From an uncultured Clostridiaceae bacterium (GTDB lineage: Bacteria > Bacillota > Clostridia > Lachnospirales > Lachnospiraceae), in the NCBI GenBank assembly GCA_902477765.1, contig CABSIM010000012.1, forward strand, positions 1-51,416: a stretch of 51,416 nt of DNA, given 5' to 3'. The translations under genes were made by a program, and so were the position numbers. This document shows, piece by piece, positions 1 to 8,740 of this stretch. Positions within the stretch are counted from its first letter, which is position 1. The number at the start of each line of letters is the position of its first letter. The notes under the pieces are model-generated. The model saw nothing but the letters and a program-made list of their open reading frames with translations. It ran no database searches and had not been told where the DNA came from.

Positions 1-538
1 CAAAAAACGACTTTTTATAGCTGTGGGTCACCAGTTCCGAACAGGATTTGCTGTTGGAATACGGATCAAATCCATCCAGCCGGTCTGTTTCCCGGTACCC
101 GTATTCCCATTCCATATTCTCATAGACCTTGTCCGTGGTCACATTCACAAAGGACTTTACACAGGGAAATCTCCGGATGCATTCCAGGACATTTACCGTA
201 CCCATCACATTAGTCTCGTAGGTATACACCGGATCCTTATAGGAATCCCTCACAATGGGCTGGGCCGCCAGGTGAAGAACAATTTCCGGCTGCGAATCCC
301 GGAACACCTGTTCCAGATGTTTCAGATCCCGGATATCTCCGATCACCGAAGTCATGTTTTCTTTTATTCCTGCCAGCGAAAACAGATCCGGATTGGTGGG
401 CGGCTCCAGGGAATAACCGGTCACCACCGCTCCGGCACCGGTCAGAATCCTGCACAGCCAGCTTCCCTTGAACCCGGTATGCCCTGTCACCAGCACCCGT
501 TTTCCGTTATAAAAGTCATATACTTTTTTAAAATCCAT
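1..538 (-). CDS. rfbG: CDP-glucose 4,6-dehydratase, 3' end outside window
   Basis: Converts CDP-D-glucose to CDP-4-keto-6-deoxyglucose, the branch point to CDP-linked deoxy- and dideoxyhexoses for surface glycans; cytoplasmic, NAD-dependent. About 179 N-terminal residues are visible. They carry the Rossmann dinucleotide-binding motif TGHTGFKG at residues 18-25, the TDK motif near 135 and the catalytic YxxxK (YSNSK) near 160, as in extended short-chain dehydrogenases. The start is the ATG at 536-538. It follows rfbF by 25 bases on the same strand, the usual order for supplying then using CDP-glucose. The gene leaves the window before its C-terminus, so its completeness cannot be judged. Confidence 0.9.
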   Translation of the reverse strand, partial: MDFKKVYDFYNGKRVLVTGHTGFKGSWLCRILTGAGAVVTGYSLEPPTNPDLFSLAGIKENMTSVIGDIRDLKHLEQVFRDSQPEIVLHLAAQPIVRDSYKDPVYTYETNVMGTVNVLECIRRFPCVKSFVNVTTDKVYENMEWEYGYRETDRLDGFDPYSNSKSCSELVTHSYKKSFF

Positions 539-563
539 GGTTCTACTGCCTTTCCGTTTCTGT

Positions 564-1337
564 CTATTCCCAGATCTTCCATGGAGCTTTCCCGCTGTTC
601 CAGAGCTCTTCCAGCTGATTTTTCTCCCTCTGGGTATCCATGCATTTCCAGAATCCCTCATGGCGGTATGCCATCAGTTCTCCGTTCTTTGCCAGGTTCC
701 GCAGCGGTGCCTGCTCGAACACGGTCTCATCTCCCTCAATATAGTCGAAAATTCCCGGATTCATTACCATGAATCCTCCGTTGATCAGGCTTCCGTCGTC
801 GTCATCTTTTTCCCGGAATGCATGGATCTGCCCTTCGTCCGTGATGTCCAGAACACCGAATCTCTGGCCGATGTTCACCGCGGTGATGGTGGCGATCTTT
901 CCATGATCTCTGTGGAATTTTTCCAGAGCCGACAGATCAATGTCTGCCAGACCGTCTCCGTACGTCAGCATGAACGGTTCATCTCCCACATACTCCCGGA
1001 TCCGCTTCACACGGCCTCCGGTCATGGTGTTGAGTCCGGTGTCGATCAGCGTCACTTTCCAGGGTTCGGAATAATTGTTGTGAACCTTCATGGTATTGTT
1101 GGCCAGGTCAAACGTCACATCCGATGTATGAAGGAAATAGTCTGCAAAAAACTCCTTGACCACATACTGCTTATATCCCAGGCAGATGATAAATTCATTG
1201 TATCCATACTGGGAATAATATTTCATGATATGCCACAGAATCGGCTTTTCTCCGATCTCCACCATGGGTTTTGGTTTCAGATGGCTTTCCTCGCTGATCC
1301 GTGTCCCGAATCCTCCTGCCAGAATTACTACTTTCAT
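564..1337 (-). CDS. rfbF: Glucose-1-phosphate cytidylyltransferase
   Basis: Makes CDP-glucose from CTP and glucose-1-phosphate, feeding the adjacent dehydratase. The 257-residue protein has the family's usual length. It opens with the nucleotidyltransferase signature LAGGFGTR (residues 6-13) followed by KPKPMVEIG (21-29), and has an acidic metal-binding YGDG motif near 127. The ATG overlaps the upstream membrane-protein stop by four bases (ATGA), so translation is probably coupled. With rfbG it indicates that a CDP-activated 6-deoxy or 3,6-dideoxy sugar is built here; the later genes that would identify the sugar lie beyond the left edge. Confidence 0.95.
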   Translation of the reverse strand: MKVVILAGGFGTRISEESHLKPKPMVEIGEKPILWHIMKYYSQYGYNEFIICLGYKQYVVKEFFADYFLHTSDVTFDLANNTMKVHNNYSEPWKVTLIDTGLNTMTGGRVKRIREYVGDEPFMLTYGDGLADIDLSALEKFHRDHGKIATITAVNIGQRFGVLDITDEGQIHAFREKDDDDGSLINGGFMVMNPGIFDYIEGDETVFEQAPLRNLAKNGELMAYRHEGFWKCMDTQREKNQLEELWNSGKAPWKIWE

Positions 1338-2767
1338 GACAGCCCCTCCTGCTCTTTGGTTTCTTTAAAAATATTCCATCCGTGCTCTTTCAGAATCGTC
1401 AGTGCCTCTCTGGTGCCGTCCTTATGGAACTCCAGTCTGCTTTTCAGTTCCTCTTCCGTACGGTTTTCAAAATCCAGCAGCACTTCCCGCACTTCTTCAT
1501 TATATATTTTCCGGTTGACCCCATGGGAAAATTCTTCCGCCGAAGTCACCAGATTTCCTGCCACAAACACGGCCGCAATCAGGACACTGAGGCCCCGCAC
1601 CGCTGCCGGACTTATGCTTTTTTCCTTTTTCCTCCTGTAACCCATCCGGGCCGCAAGGCCGAATGTCAGAAGAATTCCCAGGATTCCCACCTGATACTGC
1701 AGGGCATACCTGGAACTCATTCCGTAAAGATCATTGGGCATGAAAATCCATCTGGTCACCAGCACCAGAAGATGATTCATGCCGCCTGCTGCCAGAAGCA
1801 TCAGAGGCAGAATGGTCGTCTCATGAAGCCGGTAATAAAAGTTCATCCAGATGGCCAGGACATAGGCCCCGATCACAAAAAGGCCCAGAAGGCAGAGAAC
1901 TTCGCCGGGAAGCCATGCCATATGCCTGCTGATTAATTCTACCCCAAAAATCATGGAAGAAAAGGATTTCAAGAAAAATGTAAGGAAAAATTTCGGTTCC
2001 CGCATCAGAGCCGTCAGAATCGGTTCATCCACTGCCCCCGAATATTCATATACCGCCTGGGAATTGCTCCACAGATAGAGAAAAAGCGGGAGCACCGTGC
2101 ATATGCCCAGGATCATCAGCTGTTTTTCGGAGAATCTGCGGTACTTCCCGGCAGTTCCCTGAATCCGGCCCCTTACAAAAAGGAACCCATAGGACAGCAG
2201 AAGCGTCATGGAATAAATTGCGCAGTAAGGGCCGGCCACACAGATGGTGGTAAATGCCGGAAACAGAATCAGCCGTATCCGGTCTCCTTTTTTCTCATGC
2301 CCCGCATATACCCGGTCCAGCACAAGGTAATTGTAATAAAAGCAGGCAAACGCCAGAAAGTGCGCCCATCCGGTTCCATTATAGAGCATTTCCCATTTGT
2401 TCAGGCTGAACATCACCGCCATGACTGCCGCATACCAGACAGAATGAATTCTGTGACTCCTGCTGTAGGATGCCAGCACCAGACCTGCCAGTCCGAAGGA
2501 CATGACTCCCATGATGCGGTCAAAGGTTACGCTGTATCCGAAAAGACAGACATTGATTCCCCGTTCCAGATAATTGACCGGGATCCTGGTCAGCAGGTCC
2601 GGCACAAAAAATTTATCCGGATTCCACACGTCCGGCAGATACGAATTGATCAGACGGATATAATCCGAATACACCATGTCAATGGCTGACCGGTGCAGAT
2701 ATATCAGGTAAAACAGAACTCCCAGAACCGGGAGCACCGGGTAAATGTACTTTCTCACTTGCTTCAT
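1334..2767 (-). CDS. Polytopic membrane protein of glycan cassette, function unknown
   Basis: A 477-residue protein with about ten or more hydrophobic segments and a short positively charged N-terminus (MKQVRK), so it is an integral membrane protein. The first external loop holds acidic and aromatic residues (YSDYIRLINSY near 34), and an SLNKWEMLYNGTGW stretch follows near 120. This resembles polyprenyl-phosphate-sugar-using GT-C enzymes or glucosyltransferase/polymerase-type membrane proteins, but I cannot assign a family. GGAGG lies six bases before the ATG. Its stop overlaps the rfbF start, and it sits among glycan genes, which suggests a role in modifying or polymerising a surface glycan. 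That role is inferred from context. Confidence 0.7.
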   Translation of the reverse strand: MKQVRKYIYPVLPVLGVLFYLIYLHRSAIDMVYSDYIRLINSYLPDVWNPDKFFVPDLLTRIPVNYLERGINVCLFGYSVTFDRIMGVMSFGLAGLVLASYSRSHRIHSVWYAAVMAVMFSLNKWEMLYNGTGWAHFLAFACFYYNYLVLDRVYAGHEKKGDRIRLILFPAFTTICVAGPYCAIYSMTLLLSYGFLFVRGRIQGTAGKYRRFSEKQLMILGICTVLPLFLYLWSNSQAVYEYSGAVDEPILTALMREPKFFLTFFLKSFSSMIFGVELISRHMAWLPGEVLCLLGLFVIGAYVLAIWMNFYYRLHETTILPLMLLAAGGMNHLLVLVTRWIFMPNDLYGMSSRYALQYQVGILGILLTFGLAARMGYRRKKEKSISPAAVRGLSVLIAAVFVAGNLVTSAEEFSHGVNRKIYNEEVREVLLDFENRTEEELKSRLEFHKDGTREALTILKEHGWNIFKETKEQEGLS

Positions 2768-2832
2768 TTCTGTCCTCCGGGACCCCTGTGCACATGGTCC
2801 GCTGTTTCTTTCTGCTGTACTTTGCTGCCGTC

Positions 2833-3414
2833 CTACTGCTTCTTTTTCCCGCGTTCCGGTCTGTCCCAGTTCTGCGCGGAAAATGTCCGCAGAAGATCTT
2901 CCAGATAATTATACTGGTTCCACGCTTCATCTCTGGAATCAAAATTTTCATGGACGGCCTTGTTTCCGATGATGCGTATTTCATTCAGTTCCCATCTGGA
3001 TACCCGGTCCAGATAGCCTTTTTCGCCGAGCCATCTGCAGAATTCCTGGTTGGTCATGGGCTTGCTGCTTTTCCTTCCGCGCCGTTTCCCCGTATTCCTG
3101 TCCGGTCTGCGGCTGTTCTTTCCGCCTCCGTTTTTTCCGCCTCCGCCTTTCGGCCCGGCAGCAGCAGATGCCGTATTGTCAATTTCTATCCCGACTTCAT
3201 CTGCCACGGATTTCAGAAGCAGTTCCAGATTCTGGCGTCCTTTCACCATGGCCGCATTATATTCTCCCCTTCGCAGCCATTGTCTTTCCTTTTTCAGTTC
3301 TCTCCTGACATCCGATGTAAACATGCCGTGGCCGGTTCTTTTCCAGAAAGCCGCCAGAATGGTTCCCATCATAACTGCCAGGATACAGAGGACTTGGATT
3401 TGTCCGTCATCCAT
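2833..3414 (-). CDS. Small membrane-anchored protein with DUF4145-like C-terminus
   Basis: A 193-residue protein: one N-terminal hydrophobic segment (residues 6-23), a charged helix, a low-complexity Gly/Lys/Arg-rich linker (about 88-120, with GGGGKNGGGKN), then a C-terminal domain. That domain contains LNEIRIIGNKAVHE, a pattern typical of DUF4145-like helical domains (IRxxGNxAxH). Function unknown. It lies inside the glycan cassette, 24 bases after the 623-residue GT-C-like gene and 65 bases before the next membrane gene. The basic linker could contact nucleic acid or an acidic polymer, but that is speculation. The family match is by eye only. Confidence 0.6.
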   Translation of the reverse strand: MDDGQIQVLCILAVMMGTILAAFWKRTGHGMFTSDVRRELKKERQWLRRGEYNAAMVKGRQNLELLLKSVADEVGIEIDNTASAAAGPKGGGGKNGGGKNSRRPDRNTGKRRGRKSSKPMTNQEFCRWLGEKGYLDRVSRWELNEIRIIGNKAVHENFDSRDEAWNQYNYLEDLLRTFSAQNWDRPERGKKKQ

Positions 3415-3438
3415 TTACACTCTCCTTTCCTTATAAAA

Positions 3439-5310
3439 TTATCTGTTTTCTATTGTTACCACCATGGCCAGATTTTCCTCTCCCCTCTTTTCCTTGGCAT
3501 TCTTCACATAAAAATTGCAGGAAAATTCAAGAGATATCCGCTGATACGGAGCAGACGGAAGCTCATATTCCATGGAATTGTCCGTAAATACCAGATCCGG
3601 AAGCTGCTGGCCGTTCATGGTGATGCGGCAGATTTCATTTCCCGTAATGGTTCCGGGATAATAGCAGGACAGGGTCACTTTTCCTTCTTTTTCTGCCTGG
3701 AACACAATTTTGGCATGTTCATCAATCCACCCGTCCTCATAGCTTCCGTATGCAAGGCGGAACCGGTTATCCTTCACAAATGCCGTCACGTCCTGATACG
3801 CATTGTTGTCCGGGTCCTCTCTTAGGATCACCATGTCATCGGTGATCTCCTTGAGATCAAAGTCGCTGTCGATAAAGTGTACCTGCAGATCTTTCGTATC
3901 CCTGTCCTCCGCGTATACCTTGAAAAAGGTCTCCGCCGTAAAATCACTCATCTCATAGGAATTTCCGATGATATAAATATCCTTTTCGAAAATATCCTCT
4001 CCGTATTTGCCGAAGGTTTCCTCTGCCAGGGAATTATACCGCAGCTGGTTGGGCCACAGATGAAGCACCTCCCAGCTGTCTCTGTAGAAACTTTCCACGG
4101 GACAGAGAAGAATCAGATAGACAAATACCAGAAGCCCTGCCTTCCCCACATACGCTGACATGTATGCCAGAAACAGCAGGGCAGCAGCATACACCACGTA
4201 AACCCAGCGCATCTCCACCCGGATCGTGACACTGGAAGCACCGATGCATAATGCAAAAAATCCCAGAAACAGAAGAACATTTTTCAGATGGAACAGCCTC
4301 CGCTCTCCATCCAGGAGCCAGCGTACAAGGAACACGGCCACCATGATTCCCAGTACCACCCAGCATGCCAGAATCAGATTCCGGATTCCTTCCGGTGAAT
4401 CTTCATATGTCATTCCGCACAGATAATCCGGTCCGGTTCCGACTCCGAAGACAAATCCCACCTGCTGCCACGCATGCTCCACTGCCTCTGCCACGGAAAA
4501 TGTGTCTTCCACATTCGTTCCGCCCGTCCCCGCCGGAGACAGCGTACCGATGAAGGCCAGTCTGATCAGAAGAATGGCTGCAGCCGTGGCCGCAGACAGA
4601 AGGAGCAGCAGCCACTTGGAGACAGAACATTTCTCCGGCTGTTTCTTTCTTCTGCTTTTTCTTCCTTCCGTTTCTTCTCCGCTCTCCCTCTCTGAAGCCG
4701 CCGGAGCGCCCAGAAGAAGGGCAAGAAGCAGCAGCGGAAACAATGCCATGTATCTTTCATGGATAAAGCTTGCAGAAAAAAACAGGAGGTTGGCCGCCAG
4801 ATAGGATTTTGTGTCTCTTTCATTGACATACCGGTACAGAAACCACAGAATGCCGATGGCTGCCCAGAGTCCCATGCTCTCCATGACTCCGTAAAGCTGT
4901 CCGATCTGATAATAAGCCATTCTGGACATCAGATATGCCACGGCTGCGGCAATGCTGACAAACTGTCTCCCGCTCATGCGGAAGGCGATTCTGCATATGG
5001 AATATGCAATCAGAGCATTCAGCACGATATTGATCGGAACCACCCAGGTCACATGATTGCCGATCACCATGAATTCCAGCCAGGAAATCAGATAATACAG
5101 GAAGCGGAAACGGGTGCTTCCCATGGGAAATACATACTCGGAAAAGCTCTGTTCTCCGTAACAGGACCACAGGTACAGATCGTCCATATACAGCCCTTTT
5201 ATTTCCACGTCCCGGTTCACAAAAAAGGCAACTCCCAGGAGCAGCGCAAAAATCAGCAGGCCGTTTTTTCTTTTTTCAAATTCTTCTGTGATTCTGTCTT
5301 TCAAATTCAT
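3439..5310 (-). CDS. GT-C-like polytopic membrane protein
   Basis: A 623-residue integral membrane protein with about eleven hydrophobic segments and a C-terminal extracytoplasmic domain of about 190 residues (from about 430). After the first membrane segment it has GLYMDDLYLWSCYG near 40-52; a DD pair in the first outer loop is the hallmark position of metal- and lipid-sugar-binding acidic residues in GT-C glycosyltransferases. FIHERYMALFP near 180 is a second conserved-looking element. It would transfer a sugar from a polyprenyl-phosphate donor on the outer face. It is separated by 12 bases from the 776-residue gene, so they are probably co-transcribed. Acceptor and donor are unknown. Confidence 0.65.
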   Translation of the reverse strand: MNLKDRITEEFEKRKNGLLIFALLLGVAFFVNRDVEIKGLYMDDLYLWSCYGEQSFSEYVFPMGSTRFRFLYYLISWLEFMVIGNHVTWVVPINIVLNALIAYSICRIAFRMSGRQFVSIAAAVAYLMSRMAYYQIGQLYGVMESMGLWAAIGILWFLYRYVNERDTKSYLAANLLFFSASFIHERYMALFPLLLLALLLGAPAASERESGEETEGRKSRRKKQPEKCSVSKWLLLLLSAATAAAILLIRLAFIGTLSPAGTGGTNVEDTFSVAEAVEHAWQQVGFVFGVGTGPDYLCGMTYEDSPEGIRNLILACWVVLGIMVAVFLVRWLLDGERRLFHLKNVLLFLGFFALCIGASSVTIRVEMRWVYVVYAAALLFLAYMSAYVGKAGLLVFVYLILLCPVESFYRDSWEVLHLWPNQLRYNSLAEETFGKYGEDIFEKDIYIIGNSYEMSDFTAETFFKVYAEDRDTKDLQVHFIDSDFDLKEITDDMVILREDPDNNAYQDVTAFVKDNRFRLAYGSYEDGWIDEHAKIVFQAEKEGKVTLSCYYPGTITGNEICRITMNGQQLPDLVFTDNSMEYELPSAPYQRISLEFSCNFYVKNAKEKRGEENLAMVVTIENR

Positions 5311-5322
5311 GGTTTCTTCCCC

Positions 5323-7647
5323 TTATTGCTGTTCTCCAGCCCAGTATTTCAGCGAAAATTCCCTCAGGACGCCTTCCGGGTCCCCGGGCGGCTCCGGCTC
5401 CGGATCAAACCGTCCCAGAGCATGGCCGTTTTCGTACAGGATCTCTGTCATGTATCCCTTTTCCAGCATGGCGGTCACATTGTCCCACCCGTCGGATCCG
5501 GGTCTCAGATACCCGCTTTCCAGATAAATGTACTCCGTTTCTGCGTAATTCAGATAGCATACCAGCGCCTCCGGGCTGGCTGCAATATAGCGGTTGCCGT
5601 CACTGCCTTCAATGTCCGTATAGCTCTGGGCATTGCATGGAAACAGAAGCATTTCCGGCTGTTCCCCGAATACCAGAACTCTGGTACGGCCGTCGGCCGC
5701 CAGGATTTCCCAGATCTGACGGTTGCCGCCTTCCTTTAAAATTCTTTCATTTTCTGCCCTGTGGTCGTAATATCCCCCGTGCACCACCCGTACGGGTGTC
5801 AGCCCCAGAGTCCCTGCCCAGTTGCTTACTGCCATGACCGTAATATTGAACACCGCCACGGGAACCAGCATTTCCACGGTCAGATGCGCAAACGTGGAAT
5901 TTTCAAATTTTCCGATGACCACCACTGCCAGAATGGTCATAAGACAGTAAAGCAGCATGAAATAATTCCCGTCCACCTGCCAGAGCAGATACAGGGCAGC
6001 CAGGCTGGCGGCTCCGGTTGTCACAAACATCCACACCAGACATCTCAGAGGCTGTTTTTCCCTGTTTTTCAGCTTCCTGGTTTTTACCAGTGCCGGGGTC
6101 AGAAGCAGGACAGAAAAAATAAGCATGAAAGAAGTCCCCCATGCAATCCTGACATGAGCCATATCTTCGCCCACAGGTGCCAGAAGCACACCGTAAAGCC
6201 GTTTTAACATATGAACCGCTCCCGACCGGGTAAACAGATCCCCTCCGTTGGACGGAATCTCCGCAAACCAGAACGGGTATTTTACATAAAAGCCCAGCTT
6301 TTCCCAGATACTGTAAAAAACGGAAGTCACCGGAATTCCCGTAAGCCGCAGAGTCCTCAGCCACACAAATCCCCACATGGCAGTCATGGGAATCAGGGTG
6401 TACCACAGACTGCCCTTCCATTTTATACGCAGCTGCCCCGTAAAAAACATATATCCCACGGCCGTTCCCATGAGCACCGTGGAAAACACCAGGGCCGTCG
6501 GTTTCATAACCATGGACAGAATAAAGGCATCTGCCGCCAGAATCAGAAAACTGCTCCTGCGTTTCTTCAGATACATCATGAGAAAGCAGACCATGATAAT
6601 CTGACAGAGTACGGTCACCATATCTGTTTTGGCTGACACAGCCATATTCATAATTCCAGGAATGCAGGAAAGGAGAGCCGCGCAAAGAAGCCCGTAGCGT
6701 CTTCCCACAAACAGTTCCGCCGTCTTTCCGGCACTCACCAGAAGCCCAAGAGCCGCCCATACCTGAAACGCCAGAACAAATCCATAGGAAGGCAGGCCGG
6801 ACAGCGGAAGCAGAAGAATCTCCATTCCCTTGGGGTAAGTATACACCACGTGAATGCTGCCCAGATTTTCGTATATTCCGTTCTCATTGTTCAGAATGTA
6901 TTCTGACCTGAGGCCGTAATGAAGGGAGTCATAATCCAGGCAGATATTCATTCTACCTGCCTGCATCAGAAGGAGCGCCAGCATCACGGACAGAAGTATG
7001 GCCGCAGACCAGGCCATGGGCTTTCTTTCTGCGGCTGCAGGCCGCGGTTTTTCTGCTCTCATCCTGGAAGCAGTCCATAAGCCTGCAAGCCGCGGAATCA
7101 GAAACAGCGCCGCCAGAAGCACAGCAAAAATCCGGATATGGACAATGCTTCCAATCCCGGCAAGAGACATCAGACAATAAATGAGAATCAGGCAGCCGCT
7201 CCCCAGAACAAAATCCGCCATGGCAGTAATTTCATGAAATTCCACCAGGCCACAGCCGTCCCAGAGCCGGTCCATACCTGAAACCGTCCGTTTTCTCCGG
7301 CGTCCTGCAGCAGCTCCCAGATGCCTGACTGCCATGCCCACCCGGAGGATCAGAGCACAGTAAGCCCCGGCCGCCAGCAGAGGCAGAAATGCCTGATGGA
7401 GCCAGGTAAAAACGGCCGTGACCAGGGCAAGTCCCCCCAGCCTGGACCGCAGGGTCCTGGCTCTGCGGAAAATCAGGAAAAACACGGCGAACAGGACTGC
7501 CGTTTCCATCAGCAGCCCCATGCTTTCCGGCTCCCAGAGCCGGTCACCGTCAATTCCTGTTACATAAATCTGGCCGACGCCAATCAGCAATGCAACAGCT
7601 GTCACCATTGCCAGAATAACGACCGAAATCCACTCCTGTTTTCTCAT
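5323..7647 (-). CDS. Large GT-C-like polytopic membrane protein
   Basis: About 774 residues with at least a dozen hydrophobic segments and a soluble C-terminal part. Around residues 235-260 an outer loop contains LDYDSLHYGLRSEYIL, with paired Asp residues as in PMT/ArnT-type GT-C glycosyltransferases, followed by TYPKGMEILLLPL and SAKTDMVTVLCQ. It likely moves a lipid-linked sugar onto a glycan or protein on the outer face; the exact reaction cannot be read from sequence. I chose the ATG at 7647, with GGGGTGGAC in front; a GTG two codons upstream (7653) is the alternative. It lies between the heptose isomerase gene and the 623-residue GT-C gene on the same strand. Confidence 0.65.
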   Translation of the reverse strand: MRKQEWISVVILAMVTAVALLIGVGQIYVTGIDGDRLWEPESMGLLMETAVLFAVFFLIFRRARTLRSRLGGLALVTAVFTWLHQAFLPLLAAGAYCALILRVGMAVRHLGAAAGRRRKRTVSGMDRLWDGCGLVEFHEITAMADFVLGSGCLILIYCLMSLAGIGSIVHIRIFAVLLAALFLIPRLAGLWTASRMRAEKPRPAAAERKPMAWSAAILLSVMLALLLMQAGRMNICLDYDSLHYGLRSEYILNNENGIYENLGSIHVVYTYPKGMEILLLPLSGLPSYGFVLAFQVWAALGLLVSAGKTAELFVGRRYGLLCAALLSCIPGIMNMAVSAKTDMVTVLCQIIMVCFLMMYLKKRRSSFLILAADAFILSMVMKPTALVFSTVLMGTAVGYMFFTGQLRIKWKGSLWYTLIPMTAMWGFVWLRTLRLTGIPVTSVFYSIWEKLGFYVKYPFWFAEIPSNGGDLFTRSGAVHMLKRLYGVLLAPVGEDMAHVRIAWGTSFMLIFSVLLLTPALVKTRKLKNREKQPLRCLVWMFVTTGAASLAALYLLWQVDGNYFMLLYCLMTILAVVVIGKFENSTFAHLTVEMLVPVAVFNITVMAVSNWAGTLGLTPVRVVHGGYYDHRAENERILKEGGNRQIWEILAADGRTRVLVFGEQPEMLLFPCNAQSYTDIEGSDGNRYIAASPEALVCYLNYAETEYIYLESGYLRPGSDGWDNVTAMLEKGYMTEILYENGHALGRFDPEPEPPGDPEGVLREFSLKYWAGEQQ

Positions 7648-7717
7648 GTCCACCCCGTGTCTGCCCCGTTCTCTTTTCAGGATCTCATCTCCTGCTCCGG
7701 ATCAGGACAGGGTACTG

Positions 7718-8365
7718 CTATCTGTCGTAAAATCTTTCCTCCAGCATCAGGCAGAGGGCATGATACACCGGCAGATGAAGTTCCTGGATCTTGAATGTTT
7801 CTCTTTCCGGAACAATCACAGCCGCATCGGCAAAGGCCGCCAGCTTTCCTCCGTCCTTGCCTGTAAGTCCGATCACCTTCATCCCCTTGGCCCGGGCTGT
7901 TACTGCAGCATACATGACGTTTTCCGCATTTCCCGATGTACTGATTCCCAGAAATACGTCACCCTTTTTTCCGTATCCGTTTACCTGCTGAGCATAGGAA
8001 AGCATTCCGTCCACATCATTGGCAAATGCAGAAGAGAGCGCCGCATGGCAGGTGAGAGCAATGGCCGGCAGTCCTCCCTGAAGTTTTTCCGCCAGTTCCG
8101 TTCCGCGGACCGCATCGGCAGCCTTCAGCGCCTCTGCCATCCTGCAGTCCACCGGGCGGCGCTTCACAAAGCCCTTCATCAGTTCTCCCACAATATGCTC
8201 TGAGTCCGCCGCACTTCCTCCGTTGCCCGCTGCCAGAAGTTTTCCGCCTCCGGCAAAGCCGGCTTCCAGGATCTCATACACATCTGCGATATCTTTTCTG
8301 ACGCCTTTCAGAACCGGATATCTCTCCAGCAGTTCTTCCAGAATTTTTTCTATATTTTCCTGCAT
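7718..8365 (-). CDS. gmhA: Phosphoheptose isomerase (SIS domain)
   Basis: Isomerises sedoheptulose-7-phosphate to D-glycero-heptose-7-phosphate, the first step to NDP-heptoses. About 215 residues with one SIS domain: GNGGSAADSEH at 47-57 is the GmhA signature, followed by a Ser/Thr phosphate-binding stretch (GISTSGNAENV). The C-terminal QELHLPVYHALC near 194-205 carries the catalytic Glu and His positions. I chose the ATG at 8365 because AGGAG lies seven bases upstream; an in-frame ATG at 8392 lacks a ribosome binding site. It is the first gene of the glycan run. No gmhB, hddA or hddC is present here, so heptose synthesis would need genes elsewhere, or the SIS protein acts on another sugar phosphate. 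Confidence 0.85.
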   Translation of the reverse strand: MQENIEKILEELLERYPVLKGVRKDIADVYEILEAGFAGGGKLLAAGNGGSAADSEHIVGELMKGFVKRRPVDCRMAEALKAADAVRGTELAEKLQGGLPAIALTCHAALSSAFANDVDGMLSYAQQVNGYGKKGDVFLGISTSGNAENVMYAAVTARAKGMKVIGLTGKDGGKLAAFADAAVIVPERETFKIQELHLPVYHALCLMLEERFYDR

Positions 8366-8740
8366 GATTTTCTCCTGTTCGTAATCTCTCATTGACAGGT
8401 TTTCCCCGCCTGTGTTTCATTTTATCATATCTGCGGCCGTCTTTCCACCTGCTTTTCATCTTTCTTTCCGTTGTTTTCCTTCCGGCTTTCCTGATTTCCG
8501 GATTTTTCCCATATTCTTCCTTTTCCATACAAAAACAGGCGATACCATGTTTGCATCCATGTATCGCCTGCCGGGACCGGAAACCGGTCTCCTGTAACCT
8601 GTACATCGGGTCCGGAATGACCGGTTCCGGATCCGTATCTCGATAAGGGGGAAATATTTCGTTTCTCAGAAGCCGGCTGCCCGGCATATATCCGGTGCTT
8701 CCGGCATTTTCTTCCGTGCGCTTCCGGCTGTAAGTCCGGA
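8366..8740. other. Gene-free stretch between gmhA and the double-cubane gene
   Basis: 375 bases without a credible gene. The right part is the 3' untranslated region of the double-cubane gene: repeated CCGG-rich segments (about 8571-8680) that can fold into several small stems, then a rho-independent terminator. The left part (about 8390-8450) probably holds the promoter of the glycan cassette. ATGATAAAAT, read on the minus strand near 8416-8425, is a possible -10 region, but I see no convincing -35. Confidence 0.5.
8531..8570 (-). terminator. Rho-independent terminator of the double-cubane operon
   Basis: On the minus strand the arms CAGGCGATAC and GTATCGCCTG form a perfect 10-bp stem with a 15-base loop, directly followed by TTTTT. 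It ends the yjiL-yjiM-like transcript about 170 bases after the stop codon. Confidence 0.9.
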
